A stretch of 64,000 bases of DNA. Origin: Legionella fairfieldensis ATCC 49588 (lineage in GTDB: Bacteria > Pseudomonadota > Gammaproteobacteria > Legionellales > Legionellaceae). The notes beneath the pieces are model-generated. The model saw only the letters and a program-made list of their open reading frames with translations. It searched no databases and was not told where the DNA came from. The stretch lies in the NCBI RefSeq assembly GCF_000621525.1, contig NZ_JHYC01000020.1, forward strand, positions 1 through 64,000. Reading direction: 5' to 3'. Of the stretch, positions 35,504-44,802 are shown in pieces (the stretch's first letter is position 1; each line of letters starts with the position of its first letter). The position numbers were made by a program, and so were the translations under genes.

Positions 35504-36635
35504 AAATCACCACGTCACCCGGCTTAAGCCCTGATGCAATAACAACTTTATCCGCTTGTGCTGCTCCGGTTGTAACAATATGTGTACGTAGAGAGCCATT
35601 TTCTTCTTTTAATTTAACCACTGAATTACCTCTTTCCTGTTTTATTGCGGTAATCGGAACAAGTAACTGTTTGTCATTATCAATGACAATTTCAATGGCT
35701 GCACTCATGCCCACTTTTATCCAGGAGCGCTGGTCGTCATTCAGGTTTTTGACTTCCACTACCGCATTGAAAGAGGGCAAGGTTCCATTGGCGCTATTGG
35801 AGGCTTGAACATTAACAGCAACCAACTCGCCGTTTAACACCTGCTGACCCAAAGCAATACCGGTAATAGTCGCTTTCATACCTGTATGAATCTTGTCAAT
35901 ATCGGTTTCAGGGACATCAATTTCCACACTGACACCTGTTAAATCGCCAATAAGAGCTAACACTTGTCCTGTTTTAACCGTGGAGCCAATGTTTAATTTA
36001 CCTGCTTTTTCTTCCCCGGACGATTTAGGTGGATAAAGCAATACACCATCAGAAGGTGCTTTGAGGCGAATCAGATTATGCTTACCAGCTAACTCCTGCC
36101 TTATTTTATCAAACTCAGCGATCGTCAAAGCAGATAAACTGGATGTATTTGTCTCATCCATTTTCTCCAGCATTTCTGTAAGCTTACGAGTAGCCTGTAT
36201 TAAACCGACCCTTGCTGTAGCCAGGCTTGATTGTTCCCCAAGAAAATTATTTTTTGACAACAAGCCAGCCTCCCAAAGTTCTTGGGTGCCGGTAAATTTT
36301 GCTTGCGCTACAGTGTAATTGTCCTTTGCTTTCAGGTAATCGGTCAGCGTATCATTATACTGTTTTTGTAATTCGCTGGAATTCAGGGTAAAAACGGCAT
36401 CGCCCTTTTTTACCTGCTGCCCATAATGGGCATGCATCGTTTCTACTACTGCGTCAACCGGACTGCTTAAAGCACTTTCGCGCAAGGGTTGAATAGTCCC
36501 CGTAAAATGCAAGACTTTATGAAAAACTTCTTTTTTTACCGTATAGATCCGCCCGGAATTTTTGTTACTTTCACTGTTACTGCAACTTACTAATAATGTA
36601 ACGAATGCAATGATTAAGGCTAATCGGGTTTTCAT
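35496..36635 (-). CDS. MacA/RND-type periplasmic adaptor lipoprotein
   Basis: 379 aa with a lipoprotein signal (LALIIAFVTLLVSCSNSES, lipobox LVSC). The adaptor organisation is visible: lipoyl half (VVETMHAHYGQQVKKGDAVF), coiled-coil hairpin (~residues 85-165), second lipoyl half (LIRLKAPSDGVLLYPPK), then beta-barrel and membrane-proximal domains ending [12 protein letters not shown]. It connects the inner-membrane MacB-type complex with TolC. The start codon overlaps the TolC-type gene stop (ATGA). All key parts are present. Confidence 0.9.
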   Translation of the reverse strand: MKTRLALIIAFVTLLVSCSNSESNKNSGRIYTVKKEVFHKVLHFTGTIQPLRESALSSPVDAVVETMHAHYGQQVKKGDAVFTLNSSELQKQYNDTLTDYLKAKDNYTVAQAKFTGTQELWEAGLLSKNNFLGEQSSLATARVGLIQATRKLTEMLEKMDETNTSSLSALTIAEFDKIRQELAGKHNLIRLKAPSDGVLLYPPKSSGEEKAGKLNIGSTVKTGQVLALIGDLTGVSVEIDVPETDIDKIHTGMKATITGIALGQQVLNGELVAVNVQASNSANGTLPSFNAVVEVKNLNDDQRSWIKVGMSAAIEIVIDNDKQLLVPITAIKQERGNSVVKLKEENGSLRTHIVTTGAAQADKVVIASGLKPGDVVIYD

Positions 36636-38263
36636 CCACCATACCTCAGTTTAATGCGCCAATGATCAAGCGTTGTGCCTGAAATACGCTCCAGAGCAGA
36701 CAATTGGTTAAGATAGGCTATTTTGGCGTTAATTAAACCCATCTGCGCTTGAATTAATTGATTTTGGGTATTGTTGACATCAAGAGCGCTGGCAATCCCT
36801 GCTTGCTGCTTTTTCTTTTCCAGTGCATAAGATCGAGCGGCTAAATCGACTTGTTTTTGAGCCAACCGATAACGCTTTGCCAGACTCTGAATGGTGTTAA
36901 CGGTATTGGTAATTGTCGTTTCCAAAGCCCGTTTAAGTGCAATAAGATTTAATTTATCTTTTTCAAGTTGAACTTTGGCGCTAATAAGCTGATTACGGCG
37001 TCCGATATCATGCAGAGGAATGGTTAGTTTTATTCGAGCTGTTTGATTAATATTGCGCCCGTTATACAAACCGGGGAAGTTTCCCTGACCATCCAGACTA
37101 TTCAATCGGCCGCTTTGCACATTGCCTGCTAAATCAAGTTGCCAAAGTTGCTCGTTTTTTGCCACTTCCAAAGCCCTTTCATCAGCACGAAGAAGCATTT
37201 TTTGTGCTAAATATTGACTATTATGTTCCAGTGCCTGCGCAATGACAACCTTGCTATCCGGAATAATGAGCTTATGTAATGCGATATCTTTAGGAACGGA
37301 TAAACGCATTTGCGGATCTAATCCTATCGTTTGCAACAAATCCTGCGCCGCGGTTTTAAAATCATTTTCGGCCTGTTCAACCATAAGACTTAACGATTCA
37401 ATCTGATACGATTGCTGAATATTGGCTGTCGGCTCCAATTGTCCTGCGTTTATTTTTTTTTCATTAATTGCGTAGGTGTTCCTTGCTTCCTGCAATTGCA
37501 ATCGTTGCGTTTCTAAATTATTACCACTTAAAATTAATGCCCTATAGGCTGTAATAACCTGAGTAATCTGATCAATAATGGCCTGCTGTAAATTCACCTT
37601 ATTCAGCCATTCTCTGTCAATCGCATTTAAAAGATTAGCCTCATTGACCTTTCGCCCGAAACCTCGCAGTAAAGGTTGAGTAATCGAAAAATTGAGAACC
37701 GGCGTATAACTATTAAAATTTGAAACGTTATTATCAATGTTTAAACCGATTTGTGCGCCTGATTTGGTCTTTAAATTCACTTCAGGCGAAGCGATGTAGC
37801 TTTTATTGGTTGTCGCGCCTACGCCCGTATAGCGGCTATTTTCAATAGCGGCTGCACCCGCTAAAGCATATTGTAGTTCAAATTCATTATAGGCCAGACG
37901 CAATTGATAACGCTGGATAATGCGATCCAATTCCGCATTCTGGACATTCGGGTTATAACGTAAAGCCAGTAGAATTGCTTCGCGCAGGCTTAATCGTTGA
38001 ACCTTCTTATGCTGCGCCGCGGGTGAAACAGGTAACTCTACCCAGTTATCGAGCATATACTCAGGATTGTTGATTGCTTTTTCCAGGCGTTTTTCAGCCT
38101 CATCGGCAGAAGAGACTTGCGTGTCAGATTGCTTGCTCCAGCGAGAAAGAGAGGGTGTTTTATGAGATTGACTGGATTGGTCATTAGCAGCCAGTGAATA
38201 CCCAACTGCTAAAAAGCTGCCAAAAACACAACTCAATAGCAGCTTAGGCTTCAAAAAAAACAC
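36632..38263 (-). CDS. TolC-family outer membrane channel
   Basis: 543 aa with a signal peptide (LLLSCVFGSFLAVGYSLA). A Ser/Gln-rich spacer precedes two outer-membrane efflux protein repeats: LSLREAILLALRYNPNVQNA begins the first, and AIIDQITQVITAYRALILSG and the C-terminal RALETTITNTVNTIQSLAKR form the helical barrel. It is the first gene of the operon with the MacA/MacB-type genes and gives the tripartite pump its outer-membrane exit duct. It might also serve the RiPP exporter upstream, which lacks a TolC of its own. Confidence 0.92.
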   Translation of the reverse strand: MFFLKPKLLLSCVFGSFLAVGYSLAANDQSSQSHKTPSLSRWSKQSDTQVSSADEAEKRLEKAINNPEYMLDNWVELPVSPAAQHKKVQRLSLREAILLALRYNPNVQNAELDRIIQRYQLRLAYNEFELQYALAGAAAIENSRYTGVGATTNKSYIASPEVNLKTKSGAQIGLNIDNNVSNFNSYTPVLNFSITQPLLRGFGRKVNEANLLNAIDREWLNKVNLQQAIIDQITQVITAYRALILSGNNLETQRLQLQEARNTYAINEKKINAGQLEPTANIQQSYQIESLSLMVEQAENDFKTAAQDLLQTIGLDPQMRLSVPKDIALHKLIIPDSKVVIAQALEHNSQYLAQKMLLRADERALEVAKNEQLWQLDLAGNVQSGRLNSLDGQGNFPGLYNGRNINQTARIKLTIPLHDIGRRNQLISAKVQLEKDKLNLIALKRALETTITNTVNTIQSLAKRYRLAQKQVDLAARSYALEKKKQQAGIASALDVNNTQNQLIQAQMGLINAKIAYLNQLSALERISGTTLDHWRIKLRYGG

Positions 38264-38362
38264 GACACACCAACCCTATAAACGTTCATGTTTAAAATTA
38301 AACCATATTTTTAGCAAATACAGAAGCTTTTGCAAAATATGAACTAAGAAAAAACTATTAGG

Positions 38363-39166
38363 CTAGGGATTCCGTATATTTTCGATATCCAGAACAAACC
38401 GCTCTCCATGACTTTTAGGAGTGCAAAAGATAGAATGGTGACGTCTTATACTGTAGTCAATGACACCAAAAATAGCGCCAATTCCTGTAAGACTCAAGAA
38501 AAATAATGCAACTTTCTTAAAAGCCACCCAATTTGGCTCTCTGTGGTTTTTTAATAGGTCTTTATCTGCTGTCCGAAAATGTGCTGAAAATAGATGTAAT
38601 TTTTCATTCCTGTCCAGGGATGTATCACTTAGTATATTATCTAATTTTGATATAATCGTATGTTTTCTTTGTGTTAAGTTGTCGTTGTTTTTCCTTGAGG
38701 CTGTATTTAAATGAGTTAAATACTTTTTTGTCAGAGTAGTTAATTTATCAATGACCTCTTGTTTTTTTCGTTCATTTTTATCATTTTTTACAGCATGAGG
38801 TTGTTTTTCAGATGAGTCAACCGGGAGAGCCAATACCTCTTCACTAACCTGTTCCCGTTGAACATAAATCTCGTTAGAAAACAGGCTACTACTTGATGCC
38901 TCTGGCTGATGTTGCTGCTCTGTGTTCTTTTGTACCGGGAGAGCCAATACTTCTGCATCAACTTCTTCTTGTTGTTCTTGTTGAATATAAATCTCGTTAG
39001 AAAACAGGCTACTATTTAACCTTTCCGGTTGATGTTGCTGCTCTATGCTCTTTTGCGCTGGAAGAGCCAATACTTCTGCGCCAAGGTCGTCTTGTTGAAT
39101 ATAAACTTCGATAGAAAGTAAATGACTATTGGGTACCTCTAACTGATGTTGTTGCTTTATGCTCAT
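38363..39166 (-). CDS. Repeat-containing protein with C-terminal membrane segment (effector candidate)
   Basis: 267 aa. The first ~120 residues are three imperfect tandem repeats of about 40 aa. Each combines QQHQPE/QQHQLE, a SSLFSNEIYIQ-type segment and AEVLALPV(A)QK. A charged helical region follows (KQEVIDKLTTLTKKYLTHLN, then KLDNILSDTSLDRNEKLHLF), and a hydrophobic stretch near residues 225-240 (ALFFLSLTGIGAIFGVIDY) suggests a membrane anchor. The family is unknown. Tandem Gln-rich repeats with coiled-coil potential are common in Legionella effectors; this is an inference from composition only. Confidence 0.6.
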   Translation of the reverse strand: MSIKQQHQLEVPNSHLLSIEVYIQQDDLGAEVLALPAQKSIEQQHQPERLNSSLFSNEIYIQQEQQEEVDAEVLALPVQKNTEQQHQPEASSSSLFSNEIYVQREQVSEEVLALPVDSSEKQPHAVKNDKNERKKQEVIDKLTTLTKKYLTHLNTASRKNNDNLTQRKHTIISKLDNILSDTSLDRNEKLHLFSAHFRTADKDLLKNHREPNWVAFKKVALFFLSLTGIGAIFGVIDYSIRRHHSIFCTPKSHGERFVLDIENIRNP

Positions 39167-39499
39167 TTTCCATGTTAAATCATTCCCAATATTAAAACCT
39201 ATTAATTGTGGAGTAAGGTATTCATTTATGTAACTTCGCTACGATAACAGTTAGAATCTCAATTGTATAAAAATACATCATAATTGTCAAATTAATTTCT
39301 ACATTGATATAATATAAACTATTTTAATGTACTTTAAAGTCAGAATAAAAAGAAAATATCGGATAGGTTGGATTGTGATGGCAAAAATTCTTTTGATAAA
39401 AAAACGGAAAATAACCCTCATATCACATAATCATACATCTCAAGCACGTTGCCAATAGCACTGCTAATGATGATTTTTTGAAAGTTTAAACATGTAATT
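39167..39499. other. AT-rich intergenic region
   Basis: About 330 bp between two minus-strand genes. It contains A/T-rich promoter-like sequence for the repeat protein but no open frame, RNA gene or terminator that I can support. Confidence 0.5.
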
Positions 39500-40045
39500 T
39501 TACGCGTCTTTTCTGGTTTTGAACTTACCTGCTCGAACTAATTCATCATGAAAACCCAGAGAGTTAACGTTTATAACTTTATCCAAAAAAATTACACCTT
39601 CCAAATGATCGTATTCGTGTTGCAGAACACGTGCATGAAGATCAGATACCTCTCGTTCTATCAACTGACCATTCACATCGTAACCCCGATAACAAATGTG
39701 CTTATATCGCGATACCTTGCCTCGAAGTGCACCAACACTTAAACATCCCTCATAATCTTCAATACATTCATCTGATGTTGGCTCATACGACGGATTAAAT
39801 AGAGTCGTAAATGGAATCGTTGGCAAGTAAGTATGCACTGGATGCTTTTCCATACCAAACACAATAGCTCGCTTATTAATTCCTATTTGAGGAGCAGCCA
39901 AACCCAGGCCATTTTCTGCTTGCATCATTTCAAACAATGCCTGCTCTAATTGTTTAAGGTCGGGTGTACCAAATTCTTCTTCTAAAATAGCTTGGGATTT
40001 TTGTCGTAAAAGCGGGTTTCCCAGGAGGATAATTTTGTTTTTCAT
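39500..40045 (-). CDS. def: Peptide deformylase
   Basis: 181 aa. The three family motifs are present in order: GLGLAAPQIG, EGCLSVG (metal-ligand Cys) and HEYDHLEG (HExxH with the two metal His and catalytic Glu). It removes the formyl group from new polypeptides, a cytosolic essential function. A monocistronic location away from fmt suggests this may be an additional copy rather than the usual def-fmt gene. The Lys/Arg-containing C-terminus (AGKFKTRKDA) is intact. Confidence 0.93.
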   Translation of the reverse strand: MKNKIILLGNPLLRQKSQAILEEEFGTPDLKQLEQALFEMMQAENGLGLAAPQIGINKRAIVFGMEKHPVHTYLPTIPFTTLFNPSYEPTSDECIEDYEGCLSVGALRGKVSRYKHICYRGYDVNGQLIEREVSDLHARVLQHEYDHLEGVIFLDKVINVNSLGFHDELVRAGKFKTRKDA

Positions 40046-40488
40046 GCTTCATTACCTTATTTTGTCTTCATCAAGCGCAGGAAAGGTTTAATGCTGGGGC
40101 CTGGCGCCTGGAATTGATTTCATTTAACCTGGGTGGTGTATATTTTAGAGCATAGGAAGTATACAAGCCTCTGAGTGATTTATAAAAGTAATCTCCCCTA
40201 TCAAAGTTATACAGATTTTCACTTTGGAATTGTTGCAAACTTCATTGTCTCTCCTGTCGCCACGCAGTCACCTGATTCTAATCACGTTCAACCGCTATTT
40301 CCTATCTTTTATTAAAAAATAGACTCAATTCCTTGGTTAAATTATTTGTTTTTAAACCTTGATGAAATCCCTGCCAGGTTAAGCAAATCAAACTCATGCA
40401 ATCTGAAATATCGGATAGAAAAAAACATAACTAAACAAGATAGTTTCTATGTTAGCATTACTTTTCTTATATAGAGCGGAATGTTTAC
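40046..40488. other. Intergenic region between divergent def and a hypothetical gene
   Basis: About 440 bp. Promoters for both flanking genes should be here. I see no open reading frame with a plausible start, no tRNA, and no terminator. A GC-richer patch (GGGGCCTGGCGCCTGG, ~40096-40111) near def contains a short GGCGCC palindrome of unknown meaning. Confidence 0.45.
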
Positions 40489-41451
40489 ATGTTTGTTTGT
40501 TCAGATATAAAGGATATTGTTGATAAAGAGTTGAAGCAGCCTCACCCCAGGGCTTACAACTACTCTCACCGAATAGAGTTTGACAATAAAGACCCTAAAA
40601 GTGTGATTAAGTATTTTTTTATTGACCTCTGGTGGTGTGAACGCGAAAAGAAATTTATTTTAGAACATCTAGGTTGCGTTTGTAAGGGAGAAGTAGAACG
40701 AGGAAGAGAAGTAGATCATATTTTTTCAACAGACAGGCATTGGGATCGTCGGGTCACTGAAGAAGCTGTAGATAAATTTATCACAACAGTATTAACTTTC
40801 GAACCAAAAATTGATTTAGAGTTATTTCGCTTTTTAGAAAAAAACTATGATTTAAAAATTCCAGCCGCGTTTTATTTATTTTCTATCAATAAAGCTATCT
40901 CTAAAGATAAGTTTAACCTGGCAAAACAAAAAGCATCAGAAGCACAAGCCTATGGATATTATGAGTTTTTATGGTGTTTCGTTGATGATAATCATACTTC
41001 AGATGTTGATAGTGATTTAGAGTTATTAAATAAGATTATCGGACTTTATGAAGACGTCAATGTAGCTAACCCTCATTATCCAGAGGCCCAACGCAGGTTG
41101 GCTATACTTTATGTTACTCGCTCCAAATTAGATAATCAGCGCCCGGAGGTGGATTTAAAATTAGCAATGCAGTCAGCCTATAGAGTTCAGGAGCCTTATT
41201 TAGATTATATAGTTCACTCCTATCGAGGTTTGCCAGGTCAACCCGAATTCAGGAACGTTCAATCTTGTGAGGGTCTCTTCCAATTATTAGATAAAATTAA
41301 GGAATTGGAACTGCGCAATCAGGAACTCTCAGAAAAGATAAGTCGATTAGAAACTGATAAAAAGATTTTGATTTCAGAAAATCAGCAGCTTAAGGCGTTG
41401 AGAGAGGAAACTCAAGACAAAAAGTCTGCACAAATTAATTTCTTTAGTTAA
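40489..41451 (+). CDS. Hypothetical protein with C-terminal coiled coil (effector candidate)
   Basis: 320 aa with no signal peptide. The first ~100 residues include WWCEREKKFILEHLGCVCKG and a DHIFSTDRHWDRR block. Residues ~120-250 look alpha-helical and repeat-like (Sel1/TPR-like spacing, e.g. KFNLAKQKASEAQAYGYYEF). The last ~60 residues are a strong heptad coiled coil (LELRNQELSEKISRLETDKK, then SENQQLKALREE). I recognise no known family. A soluble, coiled-coil-ended protein encoded alone fits Legionella effectors, but this is not shown by the sequence. Confidence 0.6.
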   Translation: MFVCSDIKDIVDKELKQPHPRAYNYSHRIEFDNKDPKSVIKYFFIDLWWCEREKKFILEHLGCVCKGEVERGREVDHIFSTDRHWDRRVTEEAVDKFITTVLTFEPKIDLELFRFLEKNYDLKIPAAFYLFSINKAISKDKFNLAKQKASEAQAYGYYEFLWCFVDDNHTSDVDSDLELLNKIIGLYEDVNVANPHYPEAQRRLAILYVTRSKLDNQRPEVDLKLAMQSAYRVQEPYLDYIVHSYRGLPGQPEFRNVQSCEGLFQLLDKIKELELRNQELSEKISRLETDKKILISENQQLKALREETQDKKSAQINFFS

Positions 41452-41514
41452 CCCAAGTTAAGTTGGTGTATACATTGAGTTTGTTTCCTCATCTGAGGTT
41501 CAATTCTTTTTCTT

Positions 41515-42306
41515 TTAAGCGATATAAGTCAAACTTACCTGTAGTCCATGAACCCTGAACGTATTGACATGCAAACCGCGGCCTAAAGTTTGTCCTGGAG
41601 CGCGGCCAAGATTACTCTGGCCCCAATCAGAAAACTCATAACCAAGTCCGACCTGCCAATTGGGATCTACCGGGGTTTGTAATCCGATACCCAACGTATA
41701 ACTGAATTCCTTGGAGGTTTGATCAGTAAAGAGGGGGGCTGGTACTTCTTCCTCAATTTTCGGTGCAACCTTAAATGAAGAAGCGTGGTTAAATCCTACC
41801 CCAGCGCTCGCGCTGACATAAGGAAACAGATCGTAAAACCCGGGGTCATACAACGCCTTGCCTTTTATGGCTACGCGTGTCGTACGTACCGAATAGCTGT
41901 AATTATAATTATTGAACGCTGGATTCGCATCTTCATAAATGTCGCCCGTTAATTTGGCCGAACTGGATGTCGCTATCGCCAAACCAATTTGTCCTTGAAC
42001 GATGGAGTTAATAGGGCCATAGACGCCTAAAAATAACTCGCCAGTGGCAAGAGTATGGGTACCTTTTGGTGTTGATACCAGTCTCAATGCATACTCACCC
42101 TGATCGGCTGCATATGTTTTTTCTATATCGGGCTGAAGAGAAAAGCTTTCCCATTCTCCGGCTCTCGTCCAGGCAGGACCAACGCTTAAAGAGCCGACAA
42201 AAGGCCAGCCCCCTTCACCATAATAGCCGGAATCCATTCTATTAGCTGAGACATTCGCTGATAAAATACAACCAAGTACCATGATCTGTAATTTTTTTAT
42301 AATCAT
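41515..42306 (-). CDS. Outer-membrane beta-barrel protein
   Basis: 263 aa from ATG 42306 with CAGGATGT upstream; this start exposes a signal peptide (KLQIMVLGCILSANVSANR). The mature protein has alternating amphipathic strands, YALRLVSTPKGTHTLATGEL, YDLFPYVSASAGVGFNHASS and FSYTLGIGLQTP..WQVGLGYEFSDWG, and ends in an aromatic-poor strand VSLTYIA. This matches small Legionella porin-like outer-membrane proteins (~8 strands). Its role is unknown. Confidence 0.8.
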   Translation of the reverse strand: MIIKKLQIMVLGCILSANVSANRMDSGYYGEGGWPFVGSLSVGPAWTRAGEWESFSLQPDIEKTYAADQGEYALRLVSTPKGTHTLATGELFLGVYGPINSIVQGQIGLAIATSSSAKLTGDIYEDANPAFNNYNYSYSVRTTRVAIKGKALYDPGFYDLFPYVSASAGVGFNHASSFKVAPKIEEEVPAPLFTDQTSKEFSYTLGIGLQTPVDPNWQVGLGYEFSDWGQSNLGRAPGQTLGRGLHVNTFRVHGLQVSLTYIA

Positions 42307-42428
42307 TCTACATCCTGTAATATATAGCCTATGCTTCAGCACAGTCGTCTTAAAACCAGTCATTTTATACCGCATTCCAAAACATTTTGCTACGGTGAGG
42401 CTCAGTCTTTCTCATTTTTCCTGACTTA

Positions 42429-43604
42429 TCAGAGCATACTGAGCTTCTTACCTATAGCGTGCTCAATAAATACTCGTTTTAAAGGTGAAAAACGATTACA
42501 AACACGTAATCCCAAATTGCGCAAGGTAACCACTGGAGGCAAGGGATTAAGAAACAAGGTTTTTAGCGCCTCCATTGTTGCGATAATTTGCCACACAGCC
42601 TGTTTACGCTGCCGTTGATAAGCACTTAGAGCGGTTGAGGAGGTTAAACAATTTTTGCTTTTGGCAAGGCAATCGAGCCAGACGCTCACGTCAGCCAAAC
42701 CCACATTAAGACCAAGACCTGCCAGGGGATGAATGGTATGTGCCGCGTCGCCTAATAACAGCCAGCGCTTGCCACTATATTGATTGACATGACGCATTGT
42801 TAAAGGAAACTGGTAACGTTTGCCCTGTACCCAAACTTGTCCTAATTTGCTGGCAAAAGCCTCGGTCAGTTCCCGATTAAATTCCTCATCAGAAAGCGTC
42901 ATTAATTGATTGGCGTGCGTGGGCGAAGTTGACCACACGATAGAACATTGTTTATCACCATTTAAGGGTAAAAAAGCCAGAGGGCCGTCTGCGTTGAAAA
43001 CCTGATAAGCTGTTTGTTGATGCGCTTTTTCTGTGCGAACTGAAGCAACAAGAGCTTGCTGATGATAGGGCCAGCTTGTTAAAGGTACATTAAGGAGCTG
43101 ACGACAAGGGGAGTTGGCCCCATCCGCAACCATGACTAATTTTGCTTGCCAGCTTTTTTTATCACTATTCACCTGAATAAAATCAGCGTTTGTTTCGAAT
43201 GTGGTAATTAAGCTTCGCGGAAAAAAAACTACTTTCTCCAAGTTTAATTTTTGCAGTAAAACTTGTTTGAGCGCTGATTCTTCGACAATAACTCCCAGAT
43301 TACTCCCTGCAATCAAACGGGAATCGAATTCAATATGAGCACCGTTTGCTGCGTCCCAGACGTACATATGTCGATAAGGAGAAGTCCGTGTTTTATCTAA
43401 CTGCTGCCATACTCCCAAATCAAGCAACAAATCCTGTGAGGCTTGATTGATTGCATAAACACGAGGGTCCTGTTTGGTTAAATCGACCTGCAAAGTACCT
43501 GCATCAATGATAGCAACAGAAAATCCACGTTGAGCCATTGCCACCGCCGCACATAATCCTACCACTCCACCGCCAATAACAGCCACATCAAAATACTGGT
43601 TCAT
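42429..43604 (-). CDS. ubiI: UbiI/VisC-type FAD monooxygenase of ubiquinone synthesis
   Basis: 391 aa from ATG 43604 with GGGAGTGACA upstream. FAD-binding GGGVVGLC near the N-terminus, the DG motif VADGANSPCRQLL, and the second FAD motif LLLGDAAHTIHPLAGLGLN identify the UbiH/UbiI/UbiF family. UbiI hydroxylates C5 of the ring. Assignment to UbiI rather than UbiF rests on gene order, since this gene overlaps the ubiH end by 17 nt in the pepP-ubiH-ubiI arrangement known from E. coli. Confidence 0.85.
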   Translation of the reverse strand: MNQYFDVAVIGGGVVGLCAAVAMAQRGFSVAIIDAGTLQVDLTKQDPRVYAINQASQDLLLDLGVWQQLDKTRTSPYRHMYVWDAANGAHIEFDSRLIAGSNLGVIVEESALKQVLLQKLNLEKVVFFPRSLITTFETNADFIQVNSDKKSWQAKLVMVADGANSPCRQLLNVPLTSWPYHQQALVASVRTEKAHQQTAYQVFNADGPLAFLPLNGDKQCSIVWSTSPTHANQLMTLSDEEFNRELTEAFASKLGQVWVQGKRYQFPLTMRHVNQYSGKRWLLLGDAAHTIHPLAGLGLNVGLADVSVWLDCLAKSKNCLTSSTALSAYQRQRKQAVWQIIATMEALKTLFLNPLPPVVTLRNLGLRVCNRFSPLKRVFIEHAIGKKLSML

Positions 43605-44802
43605 TGTCACTCCCGGCCTGCAAGGGAAGCCCGCAAACCAAATCGGGTATGTAGCCCCCAAAACCACAGGTATAATGGGTTAAATATCGATTTAAAAAAG
43701 CAAGGTTGTCCACTGCAATAAGTCCTAAATTGCGCGCTAGCGCCATACCTGGCAAACGACTGGCAAATACATGGAGCAGACCATCTGTCAAGCCTCGAAT
43801 AGCTCTTTCATCCTCCTGCCGCATTTGCTCGTAGCGAGCCAGCATCGTGTCGTTAAGTCCTTGTTGTATAATACATTGTGCAAGTGTAACTACATCACGT
43901 AAACCGAGATTAAACCCTTGTCCTGCTACGGGATGCAGTGTATGAGCCGCATTACCTACAAAGACCAGCGGCCAGGCTATTTTTCTGGTCATTGTTACTC
44001 GCCGCAAGGGGAAAATAACTCGTTGACCAGCTCGCACAAAACGTCCCAAACGATAACCAAATGATTGCTGCAAAGCCGTTAAAAAAGCAGTTTCGTCTAC
44101 AGCGATGAGACGTTTTGCCTCTTGAGGTGATAAAGACCAGACCAATGAAGCACGTTTTTCTGTCATAGGTAATAATGCTAAAGGTCCTGATGCAGTGAAG
44201 CGCTCATAGGCTTTATTTTGATGGGAGCGTGCCAATCCGATATTGGCAACAATAGCCTGTTGCGCATATTGGGTCGTTTTGGCGGACAAACCACTTAAAC
44301 GGCGTACAGTGGAATCACTTCCATCGGCCGCCACAATAAGTTTGGCGTGAACCTTAATCTCTCCTGCCGATGTGTTAATCGTGGCTATACTTTCTTTTCT
44401 ATTGAGGGTACCAAGGCTTGCGGGAGCCATAATTTGTTGCTTGTCAAGCAACTGATATAACGCACGATTAATATGCTGCATTTCTACTACATAACCCAGA
44501 GGTTTAAGAGGTTGACCATGCAATTGAGTGCTACCAAATCCATGTTGTTCAGACACATGAATCATTTCAATAGCGGTAGCATCTGGCTCTATAAATGGCC
44601 AAATATTAAGCATTTTCAAGATGCGAATGCTTGCGGGTGCCAAAGCAAGGGTTCGGGCATCGAAATCAGCGCGAACCTTATCACTGAAAGAATGACTGTC
44701 TATCAACAAACTATTATAACCTTTGTCAGCCAAAGCCAGCATCAGGATGGCTCCGGTTAGACCACCGCCAACAACAAGAATATCAACCTGTTTCTCAATC
44801 AC
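43588..44802 (-). CDS. ubiH: 2-octaprenyl-6-methoxyphenol hydroxylase UbiH
   Basis: 404 aa with a GTG start overlapping the pepP stop by 8 nt. FAD motif VVGGGLTGAILMLALAD, DG motif VAADGSDSTVRRLSG, and VFVGNAAHTLHPVAGQGFN are present; Asn in GNAAH is shared with E. coli UbiH. The protein hydroxylates C1 of the demethyl-ubiquinol ring on the inner face of the membrane. It is part of the ygfB-pepP-ubiH-ubiI operon. Confidence 0.9.
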   Translation of the reverse strand: MIEKQVDILVVGGGLTGAILMLALADKGYNSLLIDSHSFSDKVRADFDARTLALAPASIRILKMLNIWPFIEPDATAIEMIHVSEQHGFGSTQLHGQPLKPLGYVVEMQHINRALYQLLDKQQIMAPASLGTLNRKESIATINTSAGEIKVHAKLIVAADGSDSTVRRLSGLSAKTTQYAQQAIVANIGLARSHQNKAYERFTASGPLALLPMTEKRASLVWSLSPQEAKRLIAVDETAFLTALQQSFGYRLGRFVRAGQRVIFPLRRVTMTRKIAWPLVFVGNAAHTLHPVAGQGFNLGLRDVVTLAQCIIQQGLNDTMLARYEQMRQEDERAIRGLTDGLLHVFASRLPGMALARNLGLIAVDNLAFLNRYLTHYTCGFGGYIPDLVCGLPLQAGSDNEPVF

